Part shown: positions 32,255 to 40,665 of the stretch, piece after piece
Numbering within the stretch: the stretch's first letter is position 1
How the letters are laid out: every line of letters begins with the position of its first letter
Source: a virus
Virus record (IMG/VR): IMGVR_UViG_3300017991_000056
Span: 62,001 to 126,000 of that record
Reading direction: 5' to 3' (one strand)
DNA length: 64,000 nucleotides
The notes under the pieces: generated by a model
Database searches by the model: none
What the model was told of the DNA's origin: nothing
The model's input: only the letters and a program-made list of their open reading frames with translations
Position numbers and translations under genes: made by a program

Positions 32255-34048
32255 ATGCCTTGGGTCACGATAGATGAAGATGGCAGGATGGCCGTTCGTT
32301 GCGAGAAGGACGACAGCGCCGTCGTCAAGGACATCGGGGGGACCTGGGACAGCTTCAACAAGGTCTGGCAGGTCACCTTCACCATATCCAACCTCAACTA
32401 CCTCGTCGACGAGATGCCGGGGATAGTCGTCTCTCCGCAGGTCGAGAGCAGGATCAGGGGGCAGTCTGAGAAGGAGAGGAGGCTGAGGCAGCTCCGCCAC
32501 CTGTCCAGGGAGGACATCCCCGTGCGCCTCAGGGTGCCCGGCCTCAAGCTGCCGCTCCGAAACTACCAGAAGCTCGGCGTTCAGTTCTGCATGACCAACG
32601 GTGAAGGGGTTCTCGTCGCCGATGAAATGGGCCTTGGCAAGACGGTGCAGGCCATAGCGACGGCGCTTTTCCTGAAGGATTCCGAGGGGATCGAGAAGGC
32701 GCTGATCGTCACGCCGGCCTCCCTCAAGTACAACTGGCCGATCGAGCTGGAGAAGTTCTGCGACGAGCCGTATGTCGTGATAGACGGGACGCCCGAGCAG
32801 AGGATGGCCCAGTGGCTTCGCGACGACGCCTTCTTCTACGTGACGAACTTCGAGCTGGTGACCGAGGACCTCTTCGGTGGCCGGGAGAAGAAGACAAGGA
32901 AGGGGGAGACGGACGCCCAGAAGGCGAAGCGCCTGGAGTATGAGGCCAAGATGAGGAGGCGCATGCGGCTGCTGAGCGGTCCGAGGACTCGGAAGTGGGG
33001 CCTCGTAGCGGTCGACGAATGCCACGCCCTCAAGATCCATGCCTCCCGGAGGTCCCGGAACGTCAAGAGGCTGCGGGCCAAGTTCCGGATGGGGCTCACC
33101 GGCACGCCGCTCGACGGGCGCCTGGAGGAGCTTCACAGCGTCATGGGCTTCATCTGTCCCGGGCTGCTGGAGTCCAAGACCAGGTTCATGCAGAAGCACG
33201 CCATCTGCGATCCGTACGGCAAGGTCAAGGGGTACAAGCGCATTGCCGAGGTGCGTGAGAGGATCGGGCCCTATTTCATCCGGCGTCTGAAGAAGCATGT
33301 CCTGAAGGAGTTGCCGGACAAGATTTACCAGAACAGGGTGGTCGTCATGTCGGCGAGGGAGAAGAAGGTGTATGACGAGCTGGCCTCTCACGGGCATGAG
33401 GCCACTATGGACGCACAGGCCATGGTCGCGATTATCCGGTGCAAGCAGTGGTGTGACCATTCGGAGCTGATTGACCATGTTGCCATTTCCAAGGATTCTG
33501 CTGCCAAGCGCCTGATGCCGCGCGGGATCAGGTCGTCGAAGATGGAGGCCCTCAAGGAGGTGCTTCAGGAGGCGGTGGTCGAGAATGGCCACAAGGTCCT
33601 GGTTTTCACCCAGTACGCCAAGATGGCCGAATTGCTGCTGCCCGAGTTCGATCGGCTGGGCCTCAAGTATCTCTATCTGTGGGGAGAGACCCCGAAGAGG
33701 GAACGCGCGGCCATGCAGGAGAGATTCAACGAGGACAAGACGTTGGACCTGATGGTGGGGACGGAGGCGATGAGTGCCGGGCTCAACTTCACGGCTGCCG
33801 ACGTGGTCGTCAACTACGACGACAACTGGGCTCCGGCCATCATGCAGCAGAGGGCCGACAGGGCTCACAGGATAGGGCAGAGGAACGTGGTCACCGTGGT
33901 GAATTTTATATGCCAAGCGACGATTGAGGAGCGTATCAGGAAGGTGCTCTTCTCAAAGGGGAAGTTGTCGGCGCAGGCGCTCGGGGACGATGTCGACATG
34001 GCCGTCTTGAAGCGCCTCGGGCCGATGGACGTGGCGAGGATGTTGTAG
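32255..34048 (+). CDS. SNF2-family helicase (HARP/SMARCAL1-like)
   Basis: 597 aa, ATG 32255 after AGAGGAG. The first 55 residues (G-T-W-D-S-F-N-K-V-W-Q-V-T-F) resemble a HARP-type module. The helicase core has motif I D-E-M-G-L-G-K-T near residue 125, motif Ia T-P-A-S-L-K-Y-N-W, motif II D-E-C-H, motif III G-L-T-G-T-P, and C-terminal motifs G-T-E-A-M-S-A-G-L-N and Q-Q-R-A-D-R-A-H-R-I-G-Q. SNF2 enzymes with HARP domains anneal or remodel DNA at forks. In a phage this probably serves replication-fork repair or recombination. Confidence 0.9.
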   Translation: MPWVTIDEDGRMAVRCEKDDSAVVKDIGGTWDSFNKVWQVTFTISNLNYLVDEMPGIVVSPQVESRIRGQSEKERRLRQLRHLSREDIPVRLRVPGLKLPLRNYQKLGVQFCMTNGEGVLVADEMGLGKTVQAIATALFLKDSEGIEKALIVTPASLKYNWPIELEKFCDEPYVVIDGTPEQRMAQWLRDDAFFYVTNFELVTEDLFGGREKKTRKGETDAQKAKRLEYEAKMRRRMRLLSGPRTRKWGLVAVDECHALKIHASRRSRNVKRLRAKFRMGLTGTPLDGRLEELHSVMGFICPGLLESKTRFMQKHAICDPYGKVKGYKRIAEVRERIGPYFIRRLKKHVLKELPDKIYQNRVVVMSAREKKVYDELASHGHEATMDAQAMVAIIRCKQWCDHSELIDHVAISKDSAAKRLMPRGIRSSKMEALKEVLQEAVVENGHKVLVFTQYAKMAELLLPEFDRLGLKYLYLWGETPKRERAAMQERFNEDKTLDLMVGTEAMSAGLNFTAADVVVNYDDNWAPAIMQQRADRAHRIGQRNVVTVVNFICQATIEERIRKVLFSKGKLSAQALGDDVDMAVLKRLGPMDVARML

Positions 34049-34050
34049 GG

Positions 34051-35634
34051 ATGGCGGGATTCAACGACACGACAGACCTGGAGAGGTCCTACCTTTCCTC
34101 GGTGACGGCCAGCGTCGTCATGGCGCGGCTCTACGTCCGCAGAGCCACGGAGGGCCTGTTCTCCAGTCCGGAGCGCAAGTTCATCTACTCCAGGGCCAGG
34201 GAGGCCATGACCGCCTCCAAGGCGAGGCTCACCAGGAAGCTCTTCGAATACGAGCTGGAGCGCCTGGTCGACAAGAAGGAGCATCCGCACTACCTGGCCG
34301 AGTGGGAGCTGGTCGCGGCGAATAAGTCGACCGACAGCCCGGACGCCATCATCAAGCTGCTGGACGAGGCGAGGATCGGCCGTCTCATCATGGACGAGGC
34401 GGAGAGGGTGGTCGAGACTCTTGAGGCCGGCAGGATAGTCGACGCCGCGGCGCTCTGGAAGAGGGCGGCCGTCAGCATGTCCGTCGAGCGCGACGCGAGT
34501 CCGGTGGTGGAGATCACCGACTACGAGGACAGGAAGAAGACCATTCGGGACAAGCAGGCCCACCCCGAGAAGTACCTCGGGATCAAGACGGGCTTTCCGA
34601 GGTTCGACGGGATGACTGGCGGCCTCTTCCCGAAGGAGCTGACGCTGGTCGCGGGCCTGACTGGAAGCGGCAAGTCGACGTTCGTCAGGGCGATCCAGAG
34701 GGGCATCATCCTCAACAACGAGGACAAGAACGTCCTGCATATTGCCAACGAGGAGAGCCTGGAGCAGGTCCAGCACAAGTTCGACGCGTCCCTGACCAAT
34801 ATCCCCTACAACGACTTCAAGCGGGCCACCATCACCGATGCCGGCATCCAGGAGTGGACCGACTTCATGGATGTGGACATGCGGAAGCCCGGTATCGGGC
34901 GCATCTTCGTCCGGGAGGTTCCGGCCTTCACTGACGTGACGCTGGTGGAGGAGGCCATCCGCGAGTTGGAGGCCAAGGGGATCAAGATTCACGTCGTCGT
35001 GATTGACCATCTTCCTCATGTGAAGCCGATACAGCAGGCGTGGGGGGAGAACGACGAGAAGGCGAAGGCGGCGGCGGACTGCAAGGAGATAGCCAGGTGG
35101 TGCGACTGCGCGGTGGTGGTGCCGACGCAGGCCGCGACGGAGGTGGACGCGAAGCAGGAGAAGGGCAAGAGGGCTGGCAACTTGGACGTTTACGGGTCCA
35201 AGGCCCAGATACATGTCTCGAACACATTCATCATCATCACGATTAAGGGCAAGGACGAGACGCAGGACGACCGGGAGGAGTGGGAGCAGGACGTCTTCTG
35301 GATGGCGGATGTCAAGAAGAACCGCGACGGGCCGAAGTTCTGGTTCAGGGTGCGCCACCAGGTCCTGGTCGGACGGGTGATCGAGGAGATCGACGCCCAG
35401 GCGGACGCCGCGGATGCCGCGACGCAGCCCGATCCTCCCGATCCTCAGCAGGCGTCTCCGGCCAGGAAGGCTCCGCCGACGTCGGCGCCTCAAGATCCTC
35501 CGGCCCGGGAAGCTCCCAAGGGGGTCCTGGAGAAGTTGAGGGAGAGGAAAAAGGCGAATGGTTCCGGAGAATCGGATGGTGCGGCGTATAATGCGGAAAG
35601 CCAGTGGGCAATAAACCATGGCAGCAGGAGGTAG
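34051..35634 (+). CDS. DnaB-like replicative helicase
   Basis: 527 aa, ATG 34051. The core near residues 175-430 contains L-G-I-K-T-G-F-P-R-F-D, G-L-T-G-S-G-K-S-T (Walker A), H-V-V-V-I-D-H-L-P (Walker B-like) and V-V-V-P-T-Q-A-A, typical of DnaB/RecA-fold helicases. The N-terminal 170 residues are helical, as in primase-binding domains. The C-terminal 80 are Pro/Ala/Asp-rich and disordered. It is followed by a primase gene two genes on. The -10-like hexamer at 35587 lies in its 3' end. Confidence 0.8.
   Translation: MAGFNDTTDLERSYLSSVTASVVMARLYVRRATEGLFSSPERKFIYSRAREAMTASKARLTRKLFEYELERLVDKKEHPHYLAEWELVAANKSTDSPDAIIKLLDEARIGRLIMDEAERVVETLEAGRIVDAAALWKRAAVSMSVERDASPVVEITDYEDRKKTIRDKQAHPEKYLGIKTGFPRFDGMTGGLFPKELTLVAGLTGSGKSTFVRAIQRGIILNNEDKNVLHIANEESLEQVQHKFDASLTNIPYNDFKRATITDAGIQEWTDFMDVDMRKPGIGRIFVREVPAFTDVTLVEEAIRELEAKGIKIHVVVIDHLPHVKPIQQAWGENDEKAKAAADCKEIARWCDCAVVVPTQAATEVDAKQEKGKRAGNLDVYGSKAQIHVSNTFIIITIKGKDETQDDREEWEQDVFWMADVKKNRDGPKFWFRVRHQVLVGRVIEEIDAQADAADAATQPDPPDPQQASPARKAPPTSAPQDPPAREAPKGVLEKLRERKKANGSGESDGAAYNAESQWAINHGSRR
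35587..35592 (+). promoter_or_regulatory. Putative -10 element in GCGTATAAT motif
   Basis: TATAAT in GTGCGGCGTATAATGCGG, within the 3' end of the helicase gene and about 47 bases before the next start. Member of the repeated GCGTATA(A/G)T set. Confidence 0.5.
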
Positions 35635-35638
35635 CGAC

Positions 35639-36625
35639 ATGAGTGGCAACGGGTCAAGCGGGCATGCGATGATCGCCCACCAGGAGATCGGGGACCAGTT
35701 TTCGGGGCTTTACTACGTCGAGCAGTCGGCCATCAAGCTGACCGCGGGCGGCAAGGACTACACCGACATGCTTCTTCGGGACCGGTCGGGGAGCCGTCCG
35801 GTCAAGTTCTGGGGCAAGGTGGACGGGGTGGAGCGTGGCGGCTGGGTGTTTGCCGCGATCTTCGTCGAGGAGTACCATGGGAGGCCGTCCATGGTCGCGC
35901 GGAACCTGGAGCCGGAAAGCCCTCCGCAGGACATGGTGGACCATGTCCCTGTTTACGACCAGGAAGATGTTGGCGAGCTTGCCGACCGCTTCGACGTGGT
36001 GAAGGAGGCCATCGTCGGCTACGAGGGCGACGACAAGACGTGCTCCAGGATGGTGGAGGCGACCTACGACGGTTCGTTCTTTTCCCGTTTCGTCGAGGCT
36101 CCGGGTGGCGTGAGGCCGTATTACGGCTGCGTCGGCGGTCTTCTGGCGAGCGTGGTGCGGGTGGCTGAGACGGCGAGGGCCATGGCGGCCCTCTATCCGA
36201 TGGGCGACCGGGAGATGGCGGTGCTCCTGTCGGCGGCGCTGCTTCACCGGGCCGGGGCGCCGGACGCCTACGGCTTCATTGACTGCATCCCGGCCCAGAC
36301 CGCCAGGGGCGTCCTGATCGGCGTCAAGGGGTTGACCTTGTGCCGTCTGACCATGGCGATGCGGAAGGCGATGGCTCCGAGGGAGAGCGACAAGGTGCCG
36401 GTCGCGTTCGCGGCAACGGCCATGAGGGTGCTGCACGCGATAATGTCCCATGACGCGGTCGGCGTGCTTCCGGCGACTCCGGAGGCGCTCGTGATGAACG
36501 CGGCGTGGAAGGCCGACGCCGAATGCGTTGAGGCCATGGACTTCATCGCCAACGACCAGAACGTGGATGACGAGTTCACGGCCTGGGACCCGAGCATGAG
36601 GCGGCGCTACTACAGGGGCGGCTGA
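35639..36625 (+). CDS. YhaM-like OB-fold plus degenerate HD-domain protein
   Basis: 328 aa from ATG 35639, six bases after AGGAGGT; an in-frame ATG at 35618 is less well placed. The first 90 residues resemble an OB fold: Y-Y-V-E-Q-S-A-I-K-L-T-A-G-G-K-D-Y-T-D-M-L-L-R-D-R-S-G. The second part aligns with YhaM-type 3'-5' exoribonucleases, but G-G-L-L-x-H-T is G-G-L-L-A-S-V and the H-D pair in L-L-H-D-x-G is L-L-H-R-A-G, so the metal-binding HD residues are lost. It may have become a structural or regulatory partner of the neighbouring helicase and primase. Confidence 0.55.
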   Translation: MSGNGSSGHAMIAHQEIGDQFSGLYYVEQSAIKLTAGGKDYTDMLLRDRSGSRPVKFWGKVDGVERGGWVFAAIFVEEYHGRPSMVARNLEPESPPQDMVDHVPVYDQEDVGELADRFDVVKEAIVGYEGDDKTCSRMVEATYDGSFFSRFVEAPGGVRPYYGCVGGLLASVVRVAETARAMAALYPMGDREMAVLLSAALLHRAGAPDAYGFIDCIPAQTARGVLIGVKGLTLCRLTMAMRKAMAPRESDKVPVAFAATAMRVLHAIMSHDAVGVLPATPEALVMNAAWKADAECVEAMDFIANDQNVDDEFTAWDPSMRRRYYRGG

Positions 36626-36629
36626 GGAC

Positions 36630-37712
36630 ATGGACGGCCCCAGTGTCAGGGAAAGGCTCAGATACAAGAACATCTCGTGGCTCATGCCGAGCGTGGACGT
36701 TCCGACGGTGCTGGACAAGCTCGGGATCGAGCACGAGGGGGTGAGGGGAGGTGAGATCAGGGGCTTTTGCCCCGACCACCACCTCTATACTGGCCGGCAG
36801 CCGTCGCATCCGTACTGGACGGTCAACATCGAGACCGGTGAGACTTTCTGCTTCACGGAGGGCCGTGGAAGCAATCTCGTGTGGATCGTCAGGCGGCTTC
36901 TGGAGTGCCGGAGGGCTGACGACGCGGCCAAGTTCCTCGCGGGGTCGACAAGTGCCGCCATGGGCGACCTGGAGCTGGCGGGGCTCAGGAACCGTCTCCG
37001 GAAGATGAGGAGGCAGAAGGTCGACGAGGAAGGGCGCGAGGTCTCGGGCCTTGGGGAGATCGGGGCGGACCTGGCGGCCAGGCCGACGTCCGACAGGCTC
37101 TATGAGTTCTTCGTCAATCCGCCGGGAAGCAAGGGACCGACCAACATATCAAGGGAGACGGTCGACCGCTTCGAGGTGTTCGAGAGGAGCTGGGGCTACT
37201 ACTGCGACAGGGCGATCATCCCCTTCCGGCATGACGGCCAGCTGGTCGGCTTCTGCGCCGTCGACCTTCTCGGCGAGAGCGGGTGGACGGCGAAGCACCC
37301 CGCTGGAGGGGACTACCGGAAGACGCTCTACCCTCTCGGTTTCGGGGCGTCCGACTGCCTCTATGGATACGACGACTGCCGGCAGGGCGACAGGGTGATG
37401 CTGGTGGAGGACGCAAGGTCCAGGATGAAGCTGTGGCAGGAGGGATGGCCGTCCTGCTGCGCCCTCTTGGGGTCCTCGATCCACGGCCCTCAGATAAGGC
37501 TCCTGGCGACGTTGGCGCCGGAGGAGGTCCTGCTCTTGATGGACGGTGACAGCGCCGGCAGGGAGGCCACCGACAAGATCGCTGCGAAGCTTGTTCGGAA
37601 CTTCAAGGTCAGGCCGTGCTACGTGCCGGTCGGGAAGGACCCTAAGAACCTAGACTCCAGCGAGATACAGAAAGTTGTAAAAAAATCTCGTCGACTGGTG
37701 GCGAAAGCCTGA
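36630..37712 (+). CDS. DnaG-like primase
   Basis: 360 aa, ATG 36630. An N-terminal zinc-finger-like region (G-F-C-P-D-H-H, later T-F-C-F-T-E) resembles a CHC2 domain. The C-terminal Toprim fold shows V-M-L-V-E-D-A-R-S-R-M-K-L and L-L-L-M-D-G-D-S-A-G-R-E, the DxD Toprim acidic pair. The glycine of the usual V-E-G is replaced by Asp, but the catalytic Glu is kept. Forms a replication pair with the DnaB-like helicase upstream. Synthesises RNA primers for lagging-strand synthesis. Confidence 0.85.
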   Translation: MDGPSVRERLRYKNISWLMPSVDVPTVLDKLGIEHEGVRGGEIRGFCPDHHLYTGRQPSHPYWTVNIETGETFCFTEGRGSNLVWIVRRLLECRRADDAAKFLAGSTSAAMGDLELAGLRNRLRKMRRQKVDEEGREVSGLGEIGADLAARPTSDRLYEFFVNPPGSKGPTNISRETVDRFEVFERSWGYYCDRAIIPFRHDGQLVGFCAVDLLGESGWTAKHPAGGDYRKTLYPLGFGASDCLYGYDDCRQGDRVMLVEDARSRMKLWQEGWPSCCALLGSSIHGPQIRLLATLAPEEVLLLMDGDSAGREATDKIAAKLVRNFKVRPCYVPVGKDPKNLDSSEIQKVVKKSRRLVAKA

Positions 37713-37798
37713 CGGTGGTTGTAGATTGCATCATAGGCATTTTTTTATAAGCACAAGCAAGGCAAGCCGGGCAATCGGCATCGTGTGGAGGGTTTCTT

Positions 37799-38554
37799 AT
37801 GTCTGCGTCTGTCTGTCCAGACCGCATCGAGACCATCGAGATGGCACCCACCTTCAGGCGTTCCGGGAGTCCTTCGGCCGGGGCTCTGGTCGGGATGCCG
37901 GCTGAGCGGTCTCCGGTGATTGAGCGTATTCCGGTTACCCAGAAGTATCTTGCCGCTGTCATCAGCACCGGCTTCGAGGTTGACCATCCTGGTTGGGCTC
38001 GGGCGAGGCCGTATTTCGAGGAGAGCCTCCGCGACAGCGTGGCGGCGCTTGTTCATACCTTCGCTTCCAAGTATGCGACCTCTTGCGACGATGAGATTGA
38101 AGACTTGGAGCAGGAGTGCTTCCGGCGCATATTCATGAAGCTCCACCTCTACAAGCCCTTGAAGGGGGCGTTCACCACTTGGACCTCCCGCGTCTGTCAT
38201 AGCGTGTTGAATGGGAAGTATCGGAAGAGCAAGAGGTGGAAGGGGCGAGTCGTGTTGTCCGAGCCGGCTATCATCGAGAGGGTTGTTGATGCGAGCGAGG
38301 AAGGGGACCGATGCGACAGGTTCGACATGCGTGAGGCGCTGAGGGAGCTCTTCGGTCTCCATCCGGAGTTTCGGGGCTTCTTGACGGCTCTGTTCGACGG
38401 CGATCCCGAGGAGGACGACTACGAGCCGCCAGGGAAGATTAGTGTGATGGGGGCGTGCAGGATTTCCGGCGCGCCGTACGAGAGGGCGTACCCGTTCTAC
38501 CTGAAGGTGGTGCGACCGTTTTTCAGGGAGCGTTTTGCTGGAGATGAGAGATGA
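37799..38554 (+). CDS. Sigma-70 family RNA polymerase sigma factor (ECF-like)
   Basis: 251 aa, ATG 37799 after GGAGGG. Residues about 73-148 follow sigma region 2: a helix with S-V-A-A-L-V-H-T-F-A-S-K-Y, then D-D-E-I-E-D-L-E-Q-E-C-F-R-R-I-F, then the DNA-melting helix G-A-F-T-T-W-T-S-R-V-C-H-S-V-L-N. The second half has a possible region 4 (A-C-R-I-S-G-A-P-Y-E-R-A) that is degenerate. The 86-bp gap upstream is AT-rich with a T-run and TATAAG (37745-37750), a possible promoter. It may drive the GCGTATA(A/G)T sites in the replication half. Confidence 0.75.
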   Translation: MSASVCPDRIETIEMAPTFRRSGSPSAGALVGMPAERSPVIERIPVTQKYLAAVISTGFEVDHPGWARARPYFEESLRDSVAALVHTFASKYATSCDDEIEDLEQECFRRIFMKLHLYKPLKGAFTTWTSRVCHSVLNGKYRKSKRWKGRVVLSEPAIIERVVDASEEGDRCDRFDMREALRELFGLHPEFRGFLTALFDGDPEEDDYEPPGKISVMGACRISGAPYERAYPFYLKVVRPFFRERFAGDER

Positions 38555-38982
38555 CAGCTGCCGATGTGATGATGGAGAAGAGGAAGGCGATAGGGGAGCT
38601 TTTGCCGAGTTCGTGTTTCGGCCACTACCTGGAAACCTCCAAGGCATGTTCGAACTGCCAGATCGCCAAGCACTGCGTCAAGACGACGGAAAGGGTCAGG
38701 AGCGGCAGCCCGCCGCCGGCCCCGGGGCATCCCGAGCCGAAGACGGTTCCGGCGCCCGACGCCAAGGAGTACCTGCTGACGACCCTCAGGGGCAAGTTTG
38801 ACATGTCGGCCTCCAGGGAGGGCGACGTCCAGACTTGGAAGTTCCACAAGGATGGCAAGCCGGCCTTTTGGGTGATGGAGAAGGGTGGCAGGCTGGGCCT
38901 TCAGACGCGCAAGGGCAGGGAGGTGTTGGAGCTGCCGTCCTCGGTCGTCGAGGTCGAGGCGGCCTTGGAGAGGCTCCTGTGA
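38551..38982 (+). CDS. Small protein with C-x10-C-x2-C-x5-C zinc module
   Basis: 143 aa, overlapping the sigma gene stop. Near residues 22-41 it has C-F-G-H-Y-L-E-T-S-K-A-C-S-N-C-Q-I-A-K-H-C, a four-cysteine module with the same spacing and C-F-G start as the C-terminus of the SSB gene at 43436. The C-terminal half is a small alpha/beta domain. Position between a sigma factor and a helicase suggests a transcription or DNA-metabolism accessory, but function is unknown. Confidence 0.6.
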   Translation: MTAADVMMEKRKAIGELLPSSCFGHYLETSKACSNCQIAKHCVKTTERVRSGSPPPAPGHPEPKTVPAPDAKEYLLTTLRGKFDMSASREGDVQTWKFHKDGKPAFWVMEKGGRLGLQTRKGREVLELPSSVVEVEAALERLL

Positions 38983-39890
38983 GGACGACGGAGTACCCCT
39001 GGTACCTTCCGCCCTTCCCTGAGTTCAATGAGGCCCAGGCAGCGGCCGTTCCGTTCCTGGACGAGGACGTGAACATGGTCGTGGCCTTTCCCACCGCGAC
39101 GGGCAAGTCGGTGCTGGCCGAGTGCGCCTTTGCCTATCACCTGTCAGTGGACGAGAAGGCCAGGGTGGCCTATGTCTGTCCATACAGGAGCCTGGGCGCC
39201 CGGATGTATGCCGAGTGGGTCTCCAACGGGGCCTTCGTCGGCCACGGGGTGATGCTGAGCTCGGGGGACACGGTGCCGACGGCGCGGGAGTGGGAGAGGT
39301 GCAGGATGGCGGTCCTGACGGTCGAGTCGTTCGACTCCAAGGTCAGGTCGGCGTCGTACTCCGAGTGGGTGGAGAGCCTCGCATGCGTGGTTTTCGACGA
39401 GGCCCACCTTCTGGGCGAGAAGGTGAGAGGGGCGGCGCTTGAGGCTTCCCTCATGAGGTTCACCGCGGCCAACCAGTCGGCGCGCGTCGTCATGCTCTCC
39501 GCGACCATGGCCAACGCGCTGGAGGTGGCCAGGTGGGTCAAGAGTCTCAACGGGAAGCCGACGAAGTGCGTTCGGAGCTCGTGGAGGCCGACGGGCATCG
39601 ACATGAGGTTCCACGAGGCGGAGCGGGGGTCCGAGGCCGAGAGGGCCGTTGAGGTGGCCAGGGCCATGCGGGGAAAGACGATCGTGTTCGTCCACTCGAA
39701 GAGGGTGGGCAGGGAGGTGGCTGCGGGTCTAGTCGAGAGCGGGGTGCGCTGTGCCTTCCACAACGCGTCGGTGCCGAAGGGCCGGAGGGCCGCGATGGAG
39801 AAGGCTTTCGATGATCCCGCGTCCGGTCTCGACGTTCTGGTGTCGACGTCGACCCTGGGTGCGGGGGTGAATATAGGCAGCAGCGGTTGA
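38979..39890 (+). CDS. Ski2/Hel308-like SF2 helicase, N-terminal part (motifs I-V)
   Basis: 303 aa from GTG 38979, overlapping the previous gene. Motif I is A-F-P-T-A-T-G-K-S, motif II V-F-D-E-A-H, motif III M-L-S-A-T, motif IV I-V-F-V-H-S-K and motif V L-V-S-T-S-T-L-G-A-G-V-N, after which the frame ends I-G-S-S-G-stop. Motif VI and the C-terminal domains are encoded at 40666-41673. The break lies exactly between motifs V and VI, with a uracil-DNA glycosylase gene in between. Either the two polypeptides assemble, or RNA-level splicing joins them. Confidence 0.85.
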   Translation: MRTTEYPWYLPPFPEFNEAQAAAVPFLDEDVNMVVAFPTATGKSVLAECAFAYHLSVDEKARVAYVCPYRSLGARMYAEWVSNGAFVGHGVMLSSGDTVPTAREWERCRMAVLTVESFDSKVRSASYSEWVESLACVVFDEAHLLGEKVRGAALEASLMRFTAANQSARVVMLSATMANALEVARWVKSLNGKPTKCVRSSWRPTGIDMRFHEAERGSEAERAVEVARAMRGKTIVFVHSKRVGREVAAGLVESGVRCAFHNASVPKGRRAAMEKAFDDPASGLDVLVSTSTLGAGVNIGSSG

Positions 39891-39924
39891 TTTGTAATTG
39901 TCTACTGAACGGGGAGTGCATCGG

Positions 39925-40509
39925 ATGAGAAGCGAGCAGGAGAGGCTGGACATCCTCAGATCGGCATGCCTGGAATGTCGGATGTGCAAGTCCATCGGTG
40001 GGGTTGTGATCGACGGTTGCGTGTCCAACGTGTTTTCCAGCGGGGGCGTCCGTTGCGCTCTGGCGGTCGTCGGGCAGAACCCAGGCCGTGACGAGGTGGC
40101 CGCGGGCATGCCGTTTGTCGGGGCCTCGGGGAGGTTCTTCGACGAGGCTCTGGCCGAGTGGGTTGGTCTGTCGAGGGATCAGGTCTACGCGACCAACGTG
40201 GTGCATTGCTACACGCCGGGCAACCGGGCTCCGACGTTGGAGGAGCTGGACAACTGCCGCCCCTTCCTGGAGGAGGAGATCGAGATCGTGCGGCCGAAAG
40301 TGGTGCTCGCCCTTGGGGCTTTCGCCTTCAAGATGCTGACCGGGATGAGCGGGATCATGAAGCACTGCGGGGACGTGGTCCATTCGATCCGGTACGGGGT
40401 CCAGGTGGTCGGCTGCCTGCATCCCAGCCCGTACAACACGAGCGACCCGGAGAAGCGGGAGATGTTCGCGCAGGCGATGAGGAGGCTCAGGGAGGTGCTC
40501 GATGCGTGA
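39925..40509 (+). CDS. Family 4-type uracil-DNA glycosylase
   Basis: 194 aa from ATG 39925 after GGGGAG; a TTG at 39898 is a weaker alternative. Iron-sulfur ligands look intact: C-L-E-C near residue 15 and later V-V-H-C...N-C-R with 15 residues between the cysteines, as in family 4 UDGs. Motif A is V-G-Q-N-P-G-R-D-E-V, followed by G-M-P-F-V-G-A-S-G, and the H-P-S-P-Y-N motif is present. It excises uracil from DNA. It interrupts the helicase gene between its motif V and motif VI coding parts. Its GC resembles its neighbours, so it may be an old insertion. Confidence 0.85.
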   Translation: MRSEQERLDILRSACLECRMCKSIGGVVIDGCVSNVFSSGGVRCALAVVGQNPGRDEVAAGMPFVGASGRFFDEALAEWVGLSRDQVYATNVVHCYTPGNRAPTLEELDNCRPFLEEEIEIVRPKVVLALGAFAFKMLTGMSGIMKHCGDVVHSIRYGVQVVGCLHPSPYNTSDPEKREMFAQAMRRLREVLDA

Positions 40510-40665
40510 CTGGTGGCTCAGAGGTTTCCGGGCGGCGTATAGTTTGCAGATGAGAGCGTCTGGTGCTGGTTCGTAGCTTGGCTTGCCAGGTTTGTGGAGC
40601 GGGAGGCATGAAGGCGGGGCCTTGTGGCAACATGACTAGCGACGAGTACGATAGGTGGTTCGGGG
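40510..40665 (+). other. Intergenic region between glycosylase and helicase C-part
   Basis: No long ORF. It holds a GCGTATAGT promoter-like site (40538) and a possible 21-codon ORF from ATG 40608 (ribosome site GGGAGG) ending at 40673, which overlaps the helicase start. The frame of the helicase C-part is open back to 40636 and reads A-T-S-T-I-G-G-S-G just before ATG 40666, echoing the I-G-S-S-G end of the N-part. No group I or II intron core was found here. Confidence 0.5.
40538..40543 (+). promoter_or_regulatory. Putative -10 element in GCGTATAGT motif
   Basis: TATAGT in TTTCCGGGCGGCGTATAGTTTGC, in the gap after the glycosylase gene. It could allow separate transcription of the helicase C-part. 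Member of the GCGTATA(A/G)T set. Confidence 0.5.

Noticed and set aside
37713-37798. Terminator at the T-run after the primase gene
   Set aside because: Seven Ts are present but only a three-pair stem precedes them; more likely part of an AT-rich promoter region.
40540-40600. tRNA-like sequence after the glycosylase gene
   Set aside because: A GGTTCG string is present but no acceptor stem or anticodon arm can be formed.
39890-40665. Group I or II intron in the split helicase
   Set aside because: A spliced product is plausible at GGT/ATG, but I could not pair an internal guide, P3, P7 or domain V in the flanks, so it is reported only as a possibility.
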